From assembly GCF_015207735.1 (NCBI RefSeq), contig NZ_JADEWG010000025.1, positions 1 to 61,182 of the forward strand: a stretch of 61,182 bases of DNA. The letters are read 5' to 3'. The position numbers were made by a program, and so were the translations under genes. Position 1 is the stretch's first letter. Every line of letters starts with the position of its first letter. The DNA comes from [Phormidium] sp. LEGE 05292 (GTDB lineage: Bacteria > Cyanobacteriota > Cyanobacteriia > Cyanobacteriales > Aerosakkonemataceae). Under the pieces are notes generated by a model that did no database searches, was not told where the DNA came from, and saw only the letters and a list, made by a program, of their open reading frames with translations. Of this stretch, positions 27,205 through 35,821 are shown in pieces.

Positions 27205-27786
27205 TTAGTGATGTTCGCTCGTTACATTGCTATTGCTGTCTAAGATATTAGCAGGCATTTTGTAATCTTCTTGTTGCTTCATTACCATTTCTGAAGATTC
27301 ATTCGCTTCCTTTCCTTTGTATCTTAAAGAAATCATTTTTTCTGGGTCGATGCCACTAAATGTGGGTGGTAGCCATGCTCTTACTATCAACAGTATTGCC
27401 ATAACTATCAAGAAAGCACAAGCAGATAAAATTTGCGTCCAATGTGCTTCTAAAACTCCACGCACCAACACTTCTCTTAATACAGACACAATGGAAACTT
27501 CAACTGCAACTCCGATCGATACCCGTTGTTCCTGTAAGTAAATAATCAAAAGTCGGAACAATTCAACCAAAATTAGCAAGAACAGAATATCCGATGTCAC
27601 CACTTTAAAATTCAGCGGGGGGAGCAATTCAAAAAACATTGCTCTTAGCTGAATTGCCATCAAAGTAAATAAGCCAATGCAAAGAGAAATGATTAACAAA
27701 TCCTGAATGGTTTCTAAAACACGAACTATTCCGCCTTTATTTAACCATCCACCACTAGTTTGCTCATTTTTGAACACTTTGTACAT
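27205..27786 (-). CDS. PsiE-like membrane protein of the flv4-flv2 operon (Sll0218-like)
   Basis: The 193-residue protein has four hydrophobic helices (near residues 28-50, 60-82, 105-125, 125-140) and resembles phosphate-starvation-inducible PsiE proteins: ILFLLILVELFRLLIIYLQE and VSIVSVLREVLVRGVLE. A membrane protein of this type (Sll0218 in Synechocystis) sits between flv4 and flv2 and is reported to help stabilise photosystem II. AGAGGGAC precedes the ATG. One arm of a 12-bp inverted repeat lies just upstream of this site. The hydrophilic tail (about residues 150-193) is short. Confidence 0.82.
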   Translation of the reverse strand: MYKVFKNEQTSGGWLNKGGIVRVLETIQDLLIISLCIGLFTLMAIQLRAMFFELLPPLNFKVVTSDILFLLILVELFRLLIIYLQEQRVSIGVAVEVSIVSVLREVLVRGVLEAHWTQILSACAFLIVMAILLIVRAWLPPTFSGIDPEKMISLRYKGKEANESSEMVMKQQEDYKMPANILDSNSNVTSEHH

Positions 27787-27798
27787 TTTTTGTCCCTC

Positions 27799-27861
27799 TA
27801 TCTTGATAGTTTTAGCATATCTTTAATTAAGTTATAAGTTAAGCTATTTACTATCAAGATA
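27799..27861. promoter_or_regulatory. 12-bp inverted repeat in the leader of the PsiE-like gene
   Basis: TATCTTGATAGT (27799-27810) and ACTATCAAGATA (27850-27861) are perfect inverted repeats 39 bases apart. The near arm touches the ribosome-binding region of the PsiE-like gene (start 27786, minus strand). It could be an operator pair for a regulator or an RNA stem that controls translation. Confidence 0.55.
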
Positions 27862-27913
27862 ACTAATAATTAGCATCAATTAAGTAGCCTGGAATGAGCA
27901 TTCATAGTAATAA

Positions 27914-27937
27914 AGAGGTAGGTAAAAACCTACCTCT
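27914..27937 (-). terminator. Hairpin directly after the Flv4 gene
   Basis: AGAGGTAGGT and ACCTACCTCT make a perfect 10-bp stem with an AAAA loop, 24 bases past the flv4 stop at 27961 on the minus strand. Downstream on that strand comes TTATTAC, not a strong U-run, so it may be a leaky attenuator or a transcript-end stabiliser within the operon. Confidence 0.65.
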
Positions 27938-27960
27938 AAAAAGCAGCAATCAAGCATAAA

Positions 27961-29682
27961 TTAGTAGTGATTTCCTACTTTTCTGTGGTGAACTGCGGTG
28001 AAAGAATCAGCTTTACTAACTCTGCCACTTTCTACAGTTGCATAAACAATGTAATGATCGCTGCATTCCATCCGACTAACTACCTCGCATTCTACATAAG
28101 CTAAAGCATCGGTTAAAATTGGGCAACCATTTTCTGCGGGTTGAGTTTTTACCCCAGCAAAGCGATCGGCCCCTGGAGCAAAACGCTTTAAAAAGTGTTT
28201 CATTAATGCTTGATAATTGCCTTCTTCCAACACATTTAAAACAAATGTATCTCCCGTGTGCATCAAAGATTCGATCGCCCGATCCTTAGCTACAGCAATG
28301 GTAATACCCAAAGGTTTGAAACTAGCTTGAACTACCCAAGAAGCTAGCATCGCGCTGCTAACATCGCCTTTTTTGGCAGTAATAATATAGAGTCCACCGC
28401 TAATTCTTCCCAAGGCTTTATCTAAATCACTATCCAGCGATTTCATTTGCTTAATACTGCGGTCGCGACTCAAAAACTGCCCTAAGTCTGTACCCGCTTC
28501 TTCACAAAGTTGGTAAGTTCCTTCTGAGGGAGTTTCCGTAACTCGAATTGGAGGAAAAGTTTCAATTAATCCTAACTCTTTAAACTTGTTTCGTAGGGGA
28601 TAAACTGATTCATCTTCACCACCACCAGACTCAAACAAACCAAAACTTTGTTTCGCTTTTGCAGCCGCCAAAATTGTACTTAAACCAGCTTGTGCCACAT
28701 TAGCACCTGATAGCGGAGGCATTCCAATGACAATACCCGAAGCATTGCCAACTAATTCGGTAATTTCTTGCGGTTCAGCTGATTTTAAATCCATCATTTC
28801 TACCGCTACACCAGTTTTGGTAATCCCGTGAGCAATAGTTTGGGAAAGGCGATCGCTAAAGCCATAATCAGAAACATAAAATACCGCCACATTTGTTTCT
28901 GCTTTTGTTTGTTCTTGGCTCCACTTACGATAGCGACCAGTTAATTCGCTCACATGATGTTGTAACAAAGGGCCATGACCTGTAGCAACAGTAGTAATTT
29001 CTGGTAACTCTCCCATCCGCTTCAATGCTGATAGCACCGATCGCGCATTTGGCCCCATTAAACAATCGTAGTAATGTTTAAATTCTTCTTCAAGTACTGC
29101 CAAATCTTCATCAAAAAAGGTATCGGAACAGTAGTGCATTCCAAAAGCATCGCAAGTGTAAAGAATGTGGGTTTTGTGGTCAAAAGTAAAAATAGTATCC
29201 GGCCAGTGTAAATTAGGCGCACTCACAAATTCCAATTCATGACCGTTACCTAAATTTAGTTTGTCGCCATTTTTAACAATGCGCCGCTTAAATGGATGAT
29301 GTACTAAATCTTCTAAAAATTGAATCGCAACTTTCGAGCCAACTACTGTAACGTTAGGCGATAGTTGTAAAATATCCTTGACTAACCCACTATGATCTGG
29401 CTCAGTATGGCTGATAATTAGATAATCAATCTTTGCTGGGTCGATCGAGCTTTGAAGAGTGTCCAGATATAACTGGCGAAACTTTTCATGGGAACTATCG
29501 ACCAAAGCAGTTTGCTCACCCTGAATTAAAAAGGAATTATAAGTAGTGCCATTTTGCAAGCTAAATTCAATGTCAAAGCGATCGCGATCCCAATCTAACG
29601 ACCGAATTGCCTTAGTCTCAAGCGCAATATCTTGCGTCTGTATTGTCAACCGCTTTTGGCTTTTATCAGTGAGTAATACCAT
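27961..29682 (-). CDS. flv4: Flavodiiron protein Flv4-type (canonical metal site)
   Basis: The 573-residue protein has the same three domains as flv2: beta-lactamase-like diiron domain, flavodoxin domain (about 265-400, FYVSDYGFSDRLSQ) and C-terminal reductase domain (VKTQPAENGCPILTDALAYV). Here the iron ligands are canonical: HTEPDHSG (HxExDH). That, with position first in the flv4-PsiE-flv2 order, indicates Flv4. I chose ATG 29682 because AAAAGGAGG lies 6 bases before it. A frame reaching back to 29727 has no such site. It is divergent from coaX and likely induced by low CO2 or high light, as in known systems. Confidence 0.88.
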   Translation of the reverse strand: MVLLTDKSQKRLTIQTQDIALETKAIRSLDWDRDRFDIEFSLQNGTTYNSFLIQGEQTALVDSSHEKFRQLYLDTLQSSIDPAKIDYLIISHTEPDHSGLVKDILQLSPNVTVVGSKVAIQFLEDLVHHPFKRRIVKNGDKLNLGNGHELEFVSAPNLHWPDTIFTFDHKTHILYTCDAFGMHYCSDTFFDEDLAVLEEEFKHYYDCLMGPNARSVLSALKRMGELPEITTVATGHGPLLQHHVSELTGRYRKWSQEQTKAETNVAVFYVSDYGFSDRLSQTIAHGITKTGVAVEMMDLKSAEPQEITELVGNASGIVIGMPPLSGANVAQAGLSTILAAAKAKQSFGLFESGGGEDESVYPLRNKFKELGLIETFPPIRVTETPSEGTYQLCEEAGTDLGQFLSRDRSIKQMKSLDSDLDKALGRISGGLYIITAKKGDVSSAMLASWVVQASFKPLGITIAVAKDRAIESLMHTGDTFVLNVLEEGNYQALMKHFLKRFAPGADRFAGVKTQPAENGCPILTDALAYVECEVVSRMECSDHYIVYATVESGRVSKADSFTAVHHRKVGNHY

Positions 29683-29792
29683 GTCAAGCCTCCTTTTTGG
29701 CAACCCGGAGAATTTATCTGACTTCATTGTTACATGATTAAACTTTAAAGATTTATTAAAAAACCTATAGGTGAGTTAAAAAACATAAAAGA

Positions 29793-30539
29793 GTGAAACG
29801 GCAGAACAACAAAACACAAAATCCTTGGTTAGCTTTGATGATCGGCAATTCCCGGTTACACTGGGCTAAGTTTAACGGCGCAAAATTTGTAGAAGCCTGG
29901 GATATAGAGAATTTTGGGGCTGGCGATCGAAGATTAGCTTCAGGAGAATGGAAGAAACTCCCGCTATACATTGCTTCAGTAGTTCCTTCAGAAATGGTAT
30001 TCTGGCAAAATTTACCCAACGTCAAGATAATTAACCGCGATCAAATCCCGCTCAAAGGGATGTATTCTAGCTTAGGGATCGATCGCGCCCTAGCAGTTTT
30101 AGGTGCAGGAGTCACTTCCGGCTGGCCTATATTAGTTATTGACGGTGGTACAGCCCTGACTTTGACAGGCGCAGACGAACAACACCAACTCATCGGCGGC
30201 GCAATTTTTCCCGGATTAAAGTTACAAATCAAATCCTTAGCACAGGGAACTGCTGCATTACCAGAAATTCCCCTACCTAGTCAACTTCCCCCCCGTTGGG
30301 CATTAGATACAAAATCAGCAATTCAAAGCGGGATCGTTTACACAGCATTAGCGGGAATTGTCAACTATATGCAAGCTTGGTGGCGCGAATTTCCTAAAGG
30401 ACAAGTTGTGTTAACTGGTGGCGATCGTACAATCCTTTTTAGCTATTTGGAATATTTATTTCCCGACATAGCTAAAAAAGTCAAAGTAGATCCCTATTTA
30501 ATTTTTTGGGGAATGCGAGATTTAGTTATTAATCATTAG
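29793..30539 (+). CDS. coaX: Type III pantothenate kinase CoaX
   Basis: The 248-residue protein carries type III kinase signatures: ALMIGNSRLHW near the start (the ATP-binding DxGN-like strand), SLGIDRALAVLGA (Asp in GxDR), VIDGGTALTLT (second phosphate motif) and GGAIFPGL. It phosphorylates pantothenate, the first step of coenzyme A synthesis. The start is a GTG with a weak upstream site, divergent from flv4. Length is normal. Confidence 0.9.
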   Translation: MKRQNNKTQNPWLALMIGNSRLHWAKFNGAKFVEAWDIENFGAGDRRLASGEWKKLPLYIASVVPSEMVFWQNLPNVKIINRDQIPLKGMYSSLGIDRALAVLGAGVTSGWPILVIDGGTALTLTGADEQHQLIGGAIFPGLKLQIKSLAQGTAALPEIPLPSQLPPRWALDTKSAIQSGIVYTALAGIVNYMQAWWREFPKGQVVLTGGDRTILFSYLEYLFPDIAKKVKVDPYLIFWGMRDLVINH

Positions 30540-30587
30540 TTATTTGTCATTATTTGTCATTGGATAAAGGTAAAAAGCGAAATTTTT

Positions 30588-30605
30588 CCTTGTCCCCTTG
30601 TCCCC
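30588..30605. repeat. STRR-like heptamer repeat
   Basis: CCTTGTCCCCTTGTCCCC sits between the convergent coaX and Nudix genes, ending 5 bases before the Nudix stop codon. It is the same family as the copies at 12878 and 33803. Confidence 0.6.
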
Positions 30606-30609
30606 TTTC

Positions 30610-31065
30610 TTAGGCTACAGTAGTCACGCCACTGAGGTAATCTTGTAATTGACGATCGTGGTCGTGACTTAAGTCGCCTTTAGGTAAAGATGCGATCGCA
30701 AAAGCTTCAACTTCACTCACCTCTAACGTATCTTGCGCCCCCATAATTCCCTGAACGGATGCTTCCACCAACACCGAAATGGAATGAAGTCGCGGATCGC
30801 GATCGGGTGCAGAATAAACACCAACTAAACGATGTATTTTCACCAAATTCAGTCCAGTTTCTTCCTCTAACTCCCGTTCCACCGTCGTTGGAATATCCTC
30901 ACCCCAGTTAACGATTCCCCCAGGTAAACCCCATTGTCCCGTATCACGCCGCCGAATTAACACAATTCGACCATCTGGCAAAATTGGAATCATCGTCACA
31001 CCTGTAACAGGATGTCGAAATAAAATACCAAGTACAGTTTGAAAAAATTGCCATAGTCGAAGCAT
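30610..31065 (-). CDS. Nudix hydrolase
   Basis: From ATG 31065 the product is 151 residues. The Nudix box is complete: GGIVNWGEDIPTTVERELEE then ETGLNLV, fitting GX5EX7REUXEEXGU. Upstream in-frame TTG codons exist but the ATG is preferred. An N-terminal hydrophobic piece (LWQFFQTVLGILFRHP) precedes the domain. Nudix enzymes hydrolyse nucleoside diphosphates linked to another group; the substrate here is unknown. It is convergent with coaX. Confidence 0.88.
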   Translation of the reverse strand: MLRLWQFFQTVLGILFRHPVTGVTMIPILPDGRIVLIRRRDTGQWGLPGGIVNWGEDIPTTVERELEEETGLNLVKIHRLVGVYSAPDRDPRLHSISVLVEASVQGIMGAQDTLEVSEVEAFAIASLPKGDLSHDHDRQLQDYLSGVTTVA

Positions 31066-31460
31066 ATACACCAACAATAGTACAACCAGCGGTAATTTTA
31101 GCTTTATTTTATGAATTTAACAGATACAAAGACTTTCTAATATAAAACTAGAAGTCTCCTGTTATTATCCAGTTTAGCGAGAGATGAATTGCTACTAAAT
31201 AAATAATTCTAACCCTCTTTGTACTAAAATAAATAGATTGGTCAGTGACAAACTAAGGCGATAATGTCAAGATCAACACTACGGATGCAACTAATGAACT
31301 TTCGTCTGAATCGCTTATTCAGAATTGCAGAGCAGTAGATTTCAGTGGTCATTGAATTCCCAAAATCTCTTAAGCTCAGGCGTTCGGGTATTGTAATCAA
31401 GACGGCAAGTACTAAAATGCCCTAAAGTGATACTTCTGGTAGTTTATCAATGAGGTGAAT
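31066..31460. other. Intergenic region before a small basic protein gene
   Basis: This 395-bp stretch, A/T-rich apart from a short GC-richer part near 31380-31430, carries the divergent promoters. I see no gene longer than about 25 codons with a ribosome site and no clear long hairpin. Its length for a 62-residue gene suggests a long leader, an RNA gene or a regulatory region. Confidence 0.5.
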
Positions 31461-31655
31461 ATGTCGAAGCGCCGCAACCCCAAAAAAGAAAAGGCGCAGC
31501 GTAATAAAGCTTATGCTCGCAAGTTTCGCAAACGCCAAACTACAGGTCGATTCTCTAAGAATCGTAACTGGAAAAGCGGGAAAAGCAGTGAAAATGCCGC
31601 AGAAAGTCAAGATGATGAGCTAGAAGCAGGCGGACAAGATCAATATTAATCCGTC
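31461..31655 (+). CDS. Small very basic protein, 62-64 aa
   Basis: The product begins MSKRRNPKKEKAQRNKAYAR and continues KFRKRQTTGRFSKN, so nearly half of the first 40 residues are Lys or Arg. The C-terminus is acidic (ESQDDELEAGG). GAGG lies 5 bases before ATG 31461; an in-frame GTG at 31455 adds two residues. A small protein with a basic start and acid tail suggests nucleic-acid or ribosome binding. I know of similar conserved short proteins in cyanobacteria but no function. The stop codon lies close to 31650. Confidence 0.7.
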
Positions 31656-31780
31656 TACCTAGCCCGAAGGGAGTAGTTAGGGCGCAACAGGGTAATTAAC
31701 TAAAACTAAATTAATGTTTTTGCACCCCTGAACCCAGCTCTCCCTGTTAATTTGGCGATAATCAAGCACTAAACAACTTT

Positions 31781-33169
31781 TTAAGAGTTTTTGCTGCGAG
31801 AGCGAGCGGCTTGAATAGCTTGTCTAACCTGCTCAAAACCAGTACCGCCACAACTGTTGCGGGCTGCTACTACTTGTTTGGGAGCGATCGCCTCATAAAT
31901 ATCTGCTGCAAAAGCTGGGTGAAGTACTTGCCATTCTTCTAAGGTTAAGTCCTTCAACAGCTTATTCGCAGCGATACAAGTTTTCACCACCTTACCTACT
32001 AAATTGTAAGCTTCGCGGAAGGGAACACCCCTAGCAGCTAGGTAATCAGCCACATCTGTAGCATTAGAAAAATCTTCTTCCACAGCTGCTGCTAGTCGCT
32101 GAATCCGAAATTCTAAACCTTCCCGCAATAAAATAGTCATTGCTTCCAAGCAAGCTTTTACCGTCTTCACGCTATCAAACAAAGCTTCCTTGTCATCTTG
32201 TAAGTCTTTGTTGTAAGCTAACGGCAATCCCTTCATCAGCACCAATAAAGCTTGTAGATGTCCAAATACTCGCCCTGACTTTCCTCTGACTAATTCTGGT
32301 ACGTCCGGGTTTTTCTTTTGCGGCATAATGCTGGAACCAGTGGCGCAGCTATCTTTGAGAGTGACAAAGCCAAATTCTTGGGATGACCATAAAATTACCT
32401 CTTCACTCATTCGGCTGAGGTGAACCATAATTAAACTAGCGGCGCAGAGAAACTCGATCGCAAAATCTCGATCGCTCACCCCATCCATACTATTAGCGTA
32501 AACTCCCCCAAAATTCAGTAACTCGGCAGTATAATGACGGTCGATCGGGAAAGTCGTCCCCGCCAAAGCGCCAGAGCCCAAAGGCGAAATATTCACCCTT
32601 TGGTAAATTTCCCCCAACCTTTCCCAATCCCGGTTGAGCATTTCAAAATAAGCTAATAAATGATGAGCTAAAGATACAGGTTGGGCGCGTTGTAAATGAG
32701 TATAACCAGGAATTAAAGTTTCTACATTAGTTTCCGCCAAATCCAGCAATACAGCTTGAAAACCTCTAATTTGCTGACGAATTTGGCTTATTTGGTCACG
32801 TAGATACAGCCTGGTATCAGTTCCTACTTGATCGTTCCGGGATCTTGCGGTATGTAACTTTTTACCCACATCGCCTTTGAGTTCTGTCAGGCGACGTTCC
32901 ACCGCAAAATGTACATCTTCTGCATCTACTCCGGGATGGAAAAGCCCTTGACGATATTCTTGACGAATTCGTTCTAGTCCTTCCACCAATTGTTCGCCTT
33001 CTTCAGGCGAGATAATGCCTGTTTTGGCAAGCATTTTCGCATGAGCGATCGATCCAGAAATATCATACTCAATCAGTTCAATGTCAAAACTGATACTTGC
33101 ATTGAAACGAGCGATCGCTGGATGCAAAGCTGATTCAAAGCGTTGACTCCAGGTTTGTTGTTCAGTCAT
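31781..33169 (-). CDS. argH: Argininosuccinate lyase ArgH
   Basis: The 462-residue enzyme splits argininosuccinate into arginine and fumarate, the last step of arginine synthesis. It has the fumarase/aspartase superfamily signature [20 protein letters not shown], the [17 protein letters not shown] active-site loop and [16 protein letters not shown] with the catalytic-region histidine. Length and ends are normal. It stands alone. Confidence 0.98.
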   Translation of the reverse strand: MTEQQTWSQRFESALHPAIARFNASISFDIELIEYDISGSIAHAKMLAKTGIISPEEGEQLVEGLERIRQEYRQGLFHPGVDAEDVHFAVERRLTELKGDVGKKLHTARSRNDQVGTDTRLYLRDQISQIRQQIRGFQAVLLDLAETNVETLIPGYTHLQRAQPVSLAHHLLAYFEMLNRDWERLGEIYQRVNISPLGSGALAGTTFPIDRHYTAELLNFGGVYANSMDGVSDRDFAIEFLCAASLIMVHLSRMSEEVILWSSQEFGFVTLKDSCATGSSIMPQKKNPDVPELVRGKSGRVFGHLQALLVLMKGLPLAYNKDLQDDKEALFDSVKTVKACLEAMTILLREGLEFRIQRLAAAVEEDFSNATDVADYLAARGVPFREAYNLVGKVVKTCIAANKLLKDLTLEEWQVLHPAFAADIYEAIAPKQVVAARNSCGGTGFEQVRQAIQAARSRSKNS

Positions 33170-33363
33170 TCGATTTTGGATTTTAGGTTTTAGATTTTAT
33201 ATTGCCCCGACGGATTAATCTGTAGCCGCTGAACTAAACGCGAAAAATTTTTTCTCCATGACTTCAGTCGATCGGACATTAGAAAGTCAAGTATAAAATG
33301 GAGAATTTTCTGCCTTACCAGCAGATTTGATTCAGGAAACTATTGTCAATAATTTGCGGCGAA

Positions 33364-33621
33364 TTAACCAAAGGTAGTGAATCCTTTAATGAAATAGCCC
33401 AGAATAAGCCCAATAATCATTGCCCAGATTTGACCTGTTTGGACAAAATGATTCCAAGCACCTTGCACTTGTCCCCAGAGATTAGTCTCTCTAACGTTAT
33501 ATGCCAATACTATAGACCAGTAAGGCATTTTCGCGACTAGCATCGGCAGTGTATCGTTTCCATAAACTTGAACCGATAACCAACCAATCATTGTTTGCAT
33601 TAAGTTAGCAACCATAGCCAC
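33364..33621 (-). CDS. Small membrane protein, 85 aa
   Basis: The protein ends in a clear transmembrane helix (IWAMIIGLILGYFIKGFTTFG). The middle reads VLAYNVRETNLWGQVQGAWN. Two starts are possible: GTG 33621 and ATG 33615, both after GAGGAAAA. It is convergent with nothing; argH lies downstream with 194 bases between. I do not recognise a named family. Confidence 0.6.
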   Translation of the reverse strand: MAMVANLMQTMIGWLSVQVYGNDTLPMLVAKMPYWSIVLAYNVRETNLWGQVQGAWNHFVQTGQIWAMIIGLILGYFIKGFTTFG

Positions 33622-33800
33622 TTTTCCTCACCATAATTTCCTGTTGTTTATTGTATGGTGAAGATCACCTAACGAAAACTAATTATGTAAAATCACTAAA
33701 AAAAGAGTTGCCCAATAATTAATTGTCAACCACCTTTTTTACGTATTCTTTTGTACAGGTGCGGTCAAAAGCCTTAGCTGATTTCCTTTCCTCTTTCTCT

Positions 33801-35315
33801 TTATCCCCTTGTCCCCTTGTGTACTCGCATTACTACCAGCGTCATATCATCACCATTGCGATTTCCTTGACCGATAAATTGCTGTACTTGGTCAAACAGA
33901 TACTCCAAAATTGCTTGAGGTTCCTGGCAATTTTGACACGCTTTCTGAAAAACCTGCATCAAATTTTCTTCATCGAAGCGTTCTCCATTCGGGTTAGCAG
34001 CTTCCGTAAAACCATCAGTGTAATAGATAATTGTGTCGCCAGCAGCTAGTTGAACCTGTGCCTCTTCATACTGAGAATTAGAATCTAAACCGATCAACAT
34101 TCCCAAAGTATCCAAGCGTCGGACAGAATTACTGCTTGCTTGCCACAACAATGGCGGATTATGAGCCGCATTGCTGTAAGAAAGAATACCCGTTTGTAAA
34201 TCGTATTCTGAATAAAACAAAGTGACAAACCGATGGGAATTTTCTAAATCGGCATACATCACTTGATTTAAATGTTGCAAAATTTGACCGGGAGAGTGTC
34301 CGTTGAGAACTTCTGCCCGTAGCATTCCCCTAGTCATAGTCATAATTAAACCAGCTGGCACACCTTTACCCATAACATCGCCAATCACGATGCCCCAACG
34401 TCCTTGAGCAGATTTCACCGGGCTATTTTTATTAATGTCTGCGCCCTCAGTTTTCCCCGGCTGGACATAATGAGTGGGAATAAAATCATAATAATCTCCG
34501 CCTACTCGGTTTGCAGGTTGACAACGAGCTGCTAATTCAAGACCGGGAATTTGCGGACATTGCCGAGGTAGCAACCGCTGTTGAATTTCTGCGCCAATTT
34601 CTAATTCTCTGTCTAGACGTTCTTTTTTGCGGAGTTCTACAGTTAGTTCATCATTTGCGATCGCCACTGCTGTTTGATCTGCCACCAACCGCACCAACTT
34701 CTGTCGCGTCTCCGTCCAAGTATATTCTGGATCGCGGCTAAACACATATAGCCGCCCTCGTTCCATTTGCTTGACTAAAATTGCTGTCCCAAACAAATGA
34801 ATATCCGATCCTAAACAGCGACTTACTTGAGCATCTAAAAGCGCCAGTCCTTTTTCCACTCCCGATGCTTGCTCAAGATTAAATTGCTCGCTCTCAGAAT
34901 CTGCTAAAGCAGTACTTCTCGCCGTTGCATCTTTCACCTTTAAAGTTGCTGTTTCGATCGCTTTGCGAATATCTATTCCCTGAAGATTATCTTGGTAGTG
35001 TAATTGTTCCAGCTTTACTTGACCATTGGGTTTTAATAACACTAGAGCACTACCATCAGCATCAGTGACTCTGGTTGCCATTAAGGGAATTAGCTCTAAA
35101 AATTGGTTCAGATTGTTGAACGATCTGAGCGCAAACCCTAAAGAACTCAACAAATCTTGGATTTTATGCTGTTCCCGATACAAACGCGCTACCAACTGTT
35201 TAAGTGCAAACACAGGAGTTACATCGGAAGTGTTTTCGCCGCGATTCCCGTAATTATCGCTACGCGAATCGTCGCCGGATTCAGATGAAAGTTGAGAAAG
35301 GGGCACAGTATTCAT
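33801..35315 (-). CDS. SpoIIE/RsbU-type serine phosphatase with GAF domain
   Basis: The 504-residue protein has an N-terminal GAF-like sensor (about 50-240) followed by a PPM phosphatase domain of the RsbU type (about 270-500). Conserved pieces are VGGDYYDFIP, GRWGIVIGDVMGKGVPAGL, NAAHNPPLLW, YYTDGFTEAANPNGE and NGDDMTLVVMRV. Such phosphatases act on partner-switching anti-sigma-factor antagonists. No antagonist gene is adjacent. The final residues (KGTRG) are written by a CCCCTTGT repeat at 33803-33820. It is alone, divergent from a 500-bp gap. Confidence 0.87.
   Translation of the reverse strand: MNTVPLSQLSSESGDDSRSDNYGNRGENTSDVTPVFALKQLVARLYREQHKIQDLLSSLGFALRSFNNLNQFLELIPLMATRVTDADGSALVLLKPNGQVKLEQLHYQDNLQGIDIRKAIETATLKVKDATARSTALADSESEQFNLEQASGVEKGLALLDAQVSRCLGSDIHLFGTAILVKQMERGRLYVFSRDPEYTWTETRQKLVRLVADQTAVAIANDELTVELRKKERLDRELEIGAEIQQRLLPRQCPQIPGLELAARCQPANRVGGDYYDFIPTHYVQPGKTEGADINKNSPVKSAQGRWGIVIGDVMGKGVPAGLIMTMTRGMLRAEVLNGHSPGQILQHLNQVMYADLENSHRFVTLFYSEYDLQTGILSYSNAAHNPPLLWQASSNSVRRLDTLGMLIGLDSNSQYEEAQVQLAAGDTIIYYTDGFTEAANPNGERFDEENLMQVFQKACQNCQEPQAILEYLFDQVQQFIGQGNRNGDDMTLVVMRVHKGTRG
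33803..33820. repeat. STRR-like heptamer repeat inside a gene end
   Basis: ATCCCCTTGTCCCCTTGT overlaps the last codons of the SpoIIE-type phosphatase gene, so the repeat codes for its C-terminal Lys-Gly-Thr-Arg-Gly. Confidence 0.6.
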
Positions 35316-35821
35316 TACCTAAGCCATCTGGATTAGTTTATTTAGCGATAAAAGCAATAGCAAATTGAATAGCAAGGGGTTTACCTAGCGCATCAAGATA
35401 AAGAGACAAAAGTATGGATTGCTCTTCATTCTGCCTTGATTATTACCAAGAAACAAAGTTCTATCAGATCAATGGCAGGGTGGTCAACATTTTAACCGAG
35501 TCTGGGTAGGATAGCACCTTTAACTATTGGGATAAATTCTAGCGAATGATTCCACCATAACAGTATTAATATCTACTACTGGCTTATATCTAAAGATAGT
35601 ATCTACCACAGTTCTAAAATTATTTTCAACTTTTATGTATTTATACTCACTTAATTTTTATAATTCCGTTCCCAGTATGTATTAATTTGCTAAAAGTAAC
35701 CAAAAAATTTAAGATTGTTTACAATTCGGTCAGGTAAGGGAACAGAGAACAATTATTTCTGTATCCTCTGTTCCGGCTTCGGTTGGTAGTCTTCCCTCCA
35801 AATAGCAAAAAATCTTCAGCT
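35316..35821. other. Gap between two minus-strand genes
   Basis: This 506-bp region has no gene I can support. A 9-bp inverted repeat GGAACAGAG (35739-35747) / CTCTGTTCC (35766-35774) lies about 50 bases past the ftsY stop and is a possible terminator for it. The rest is A/T-rich with no clear structure. Confidence 0.5.
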
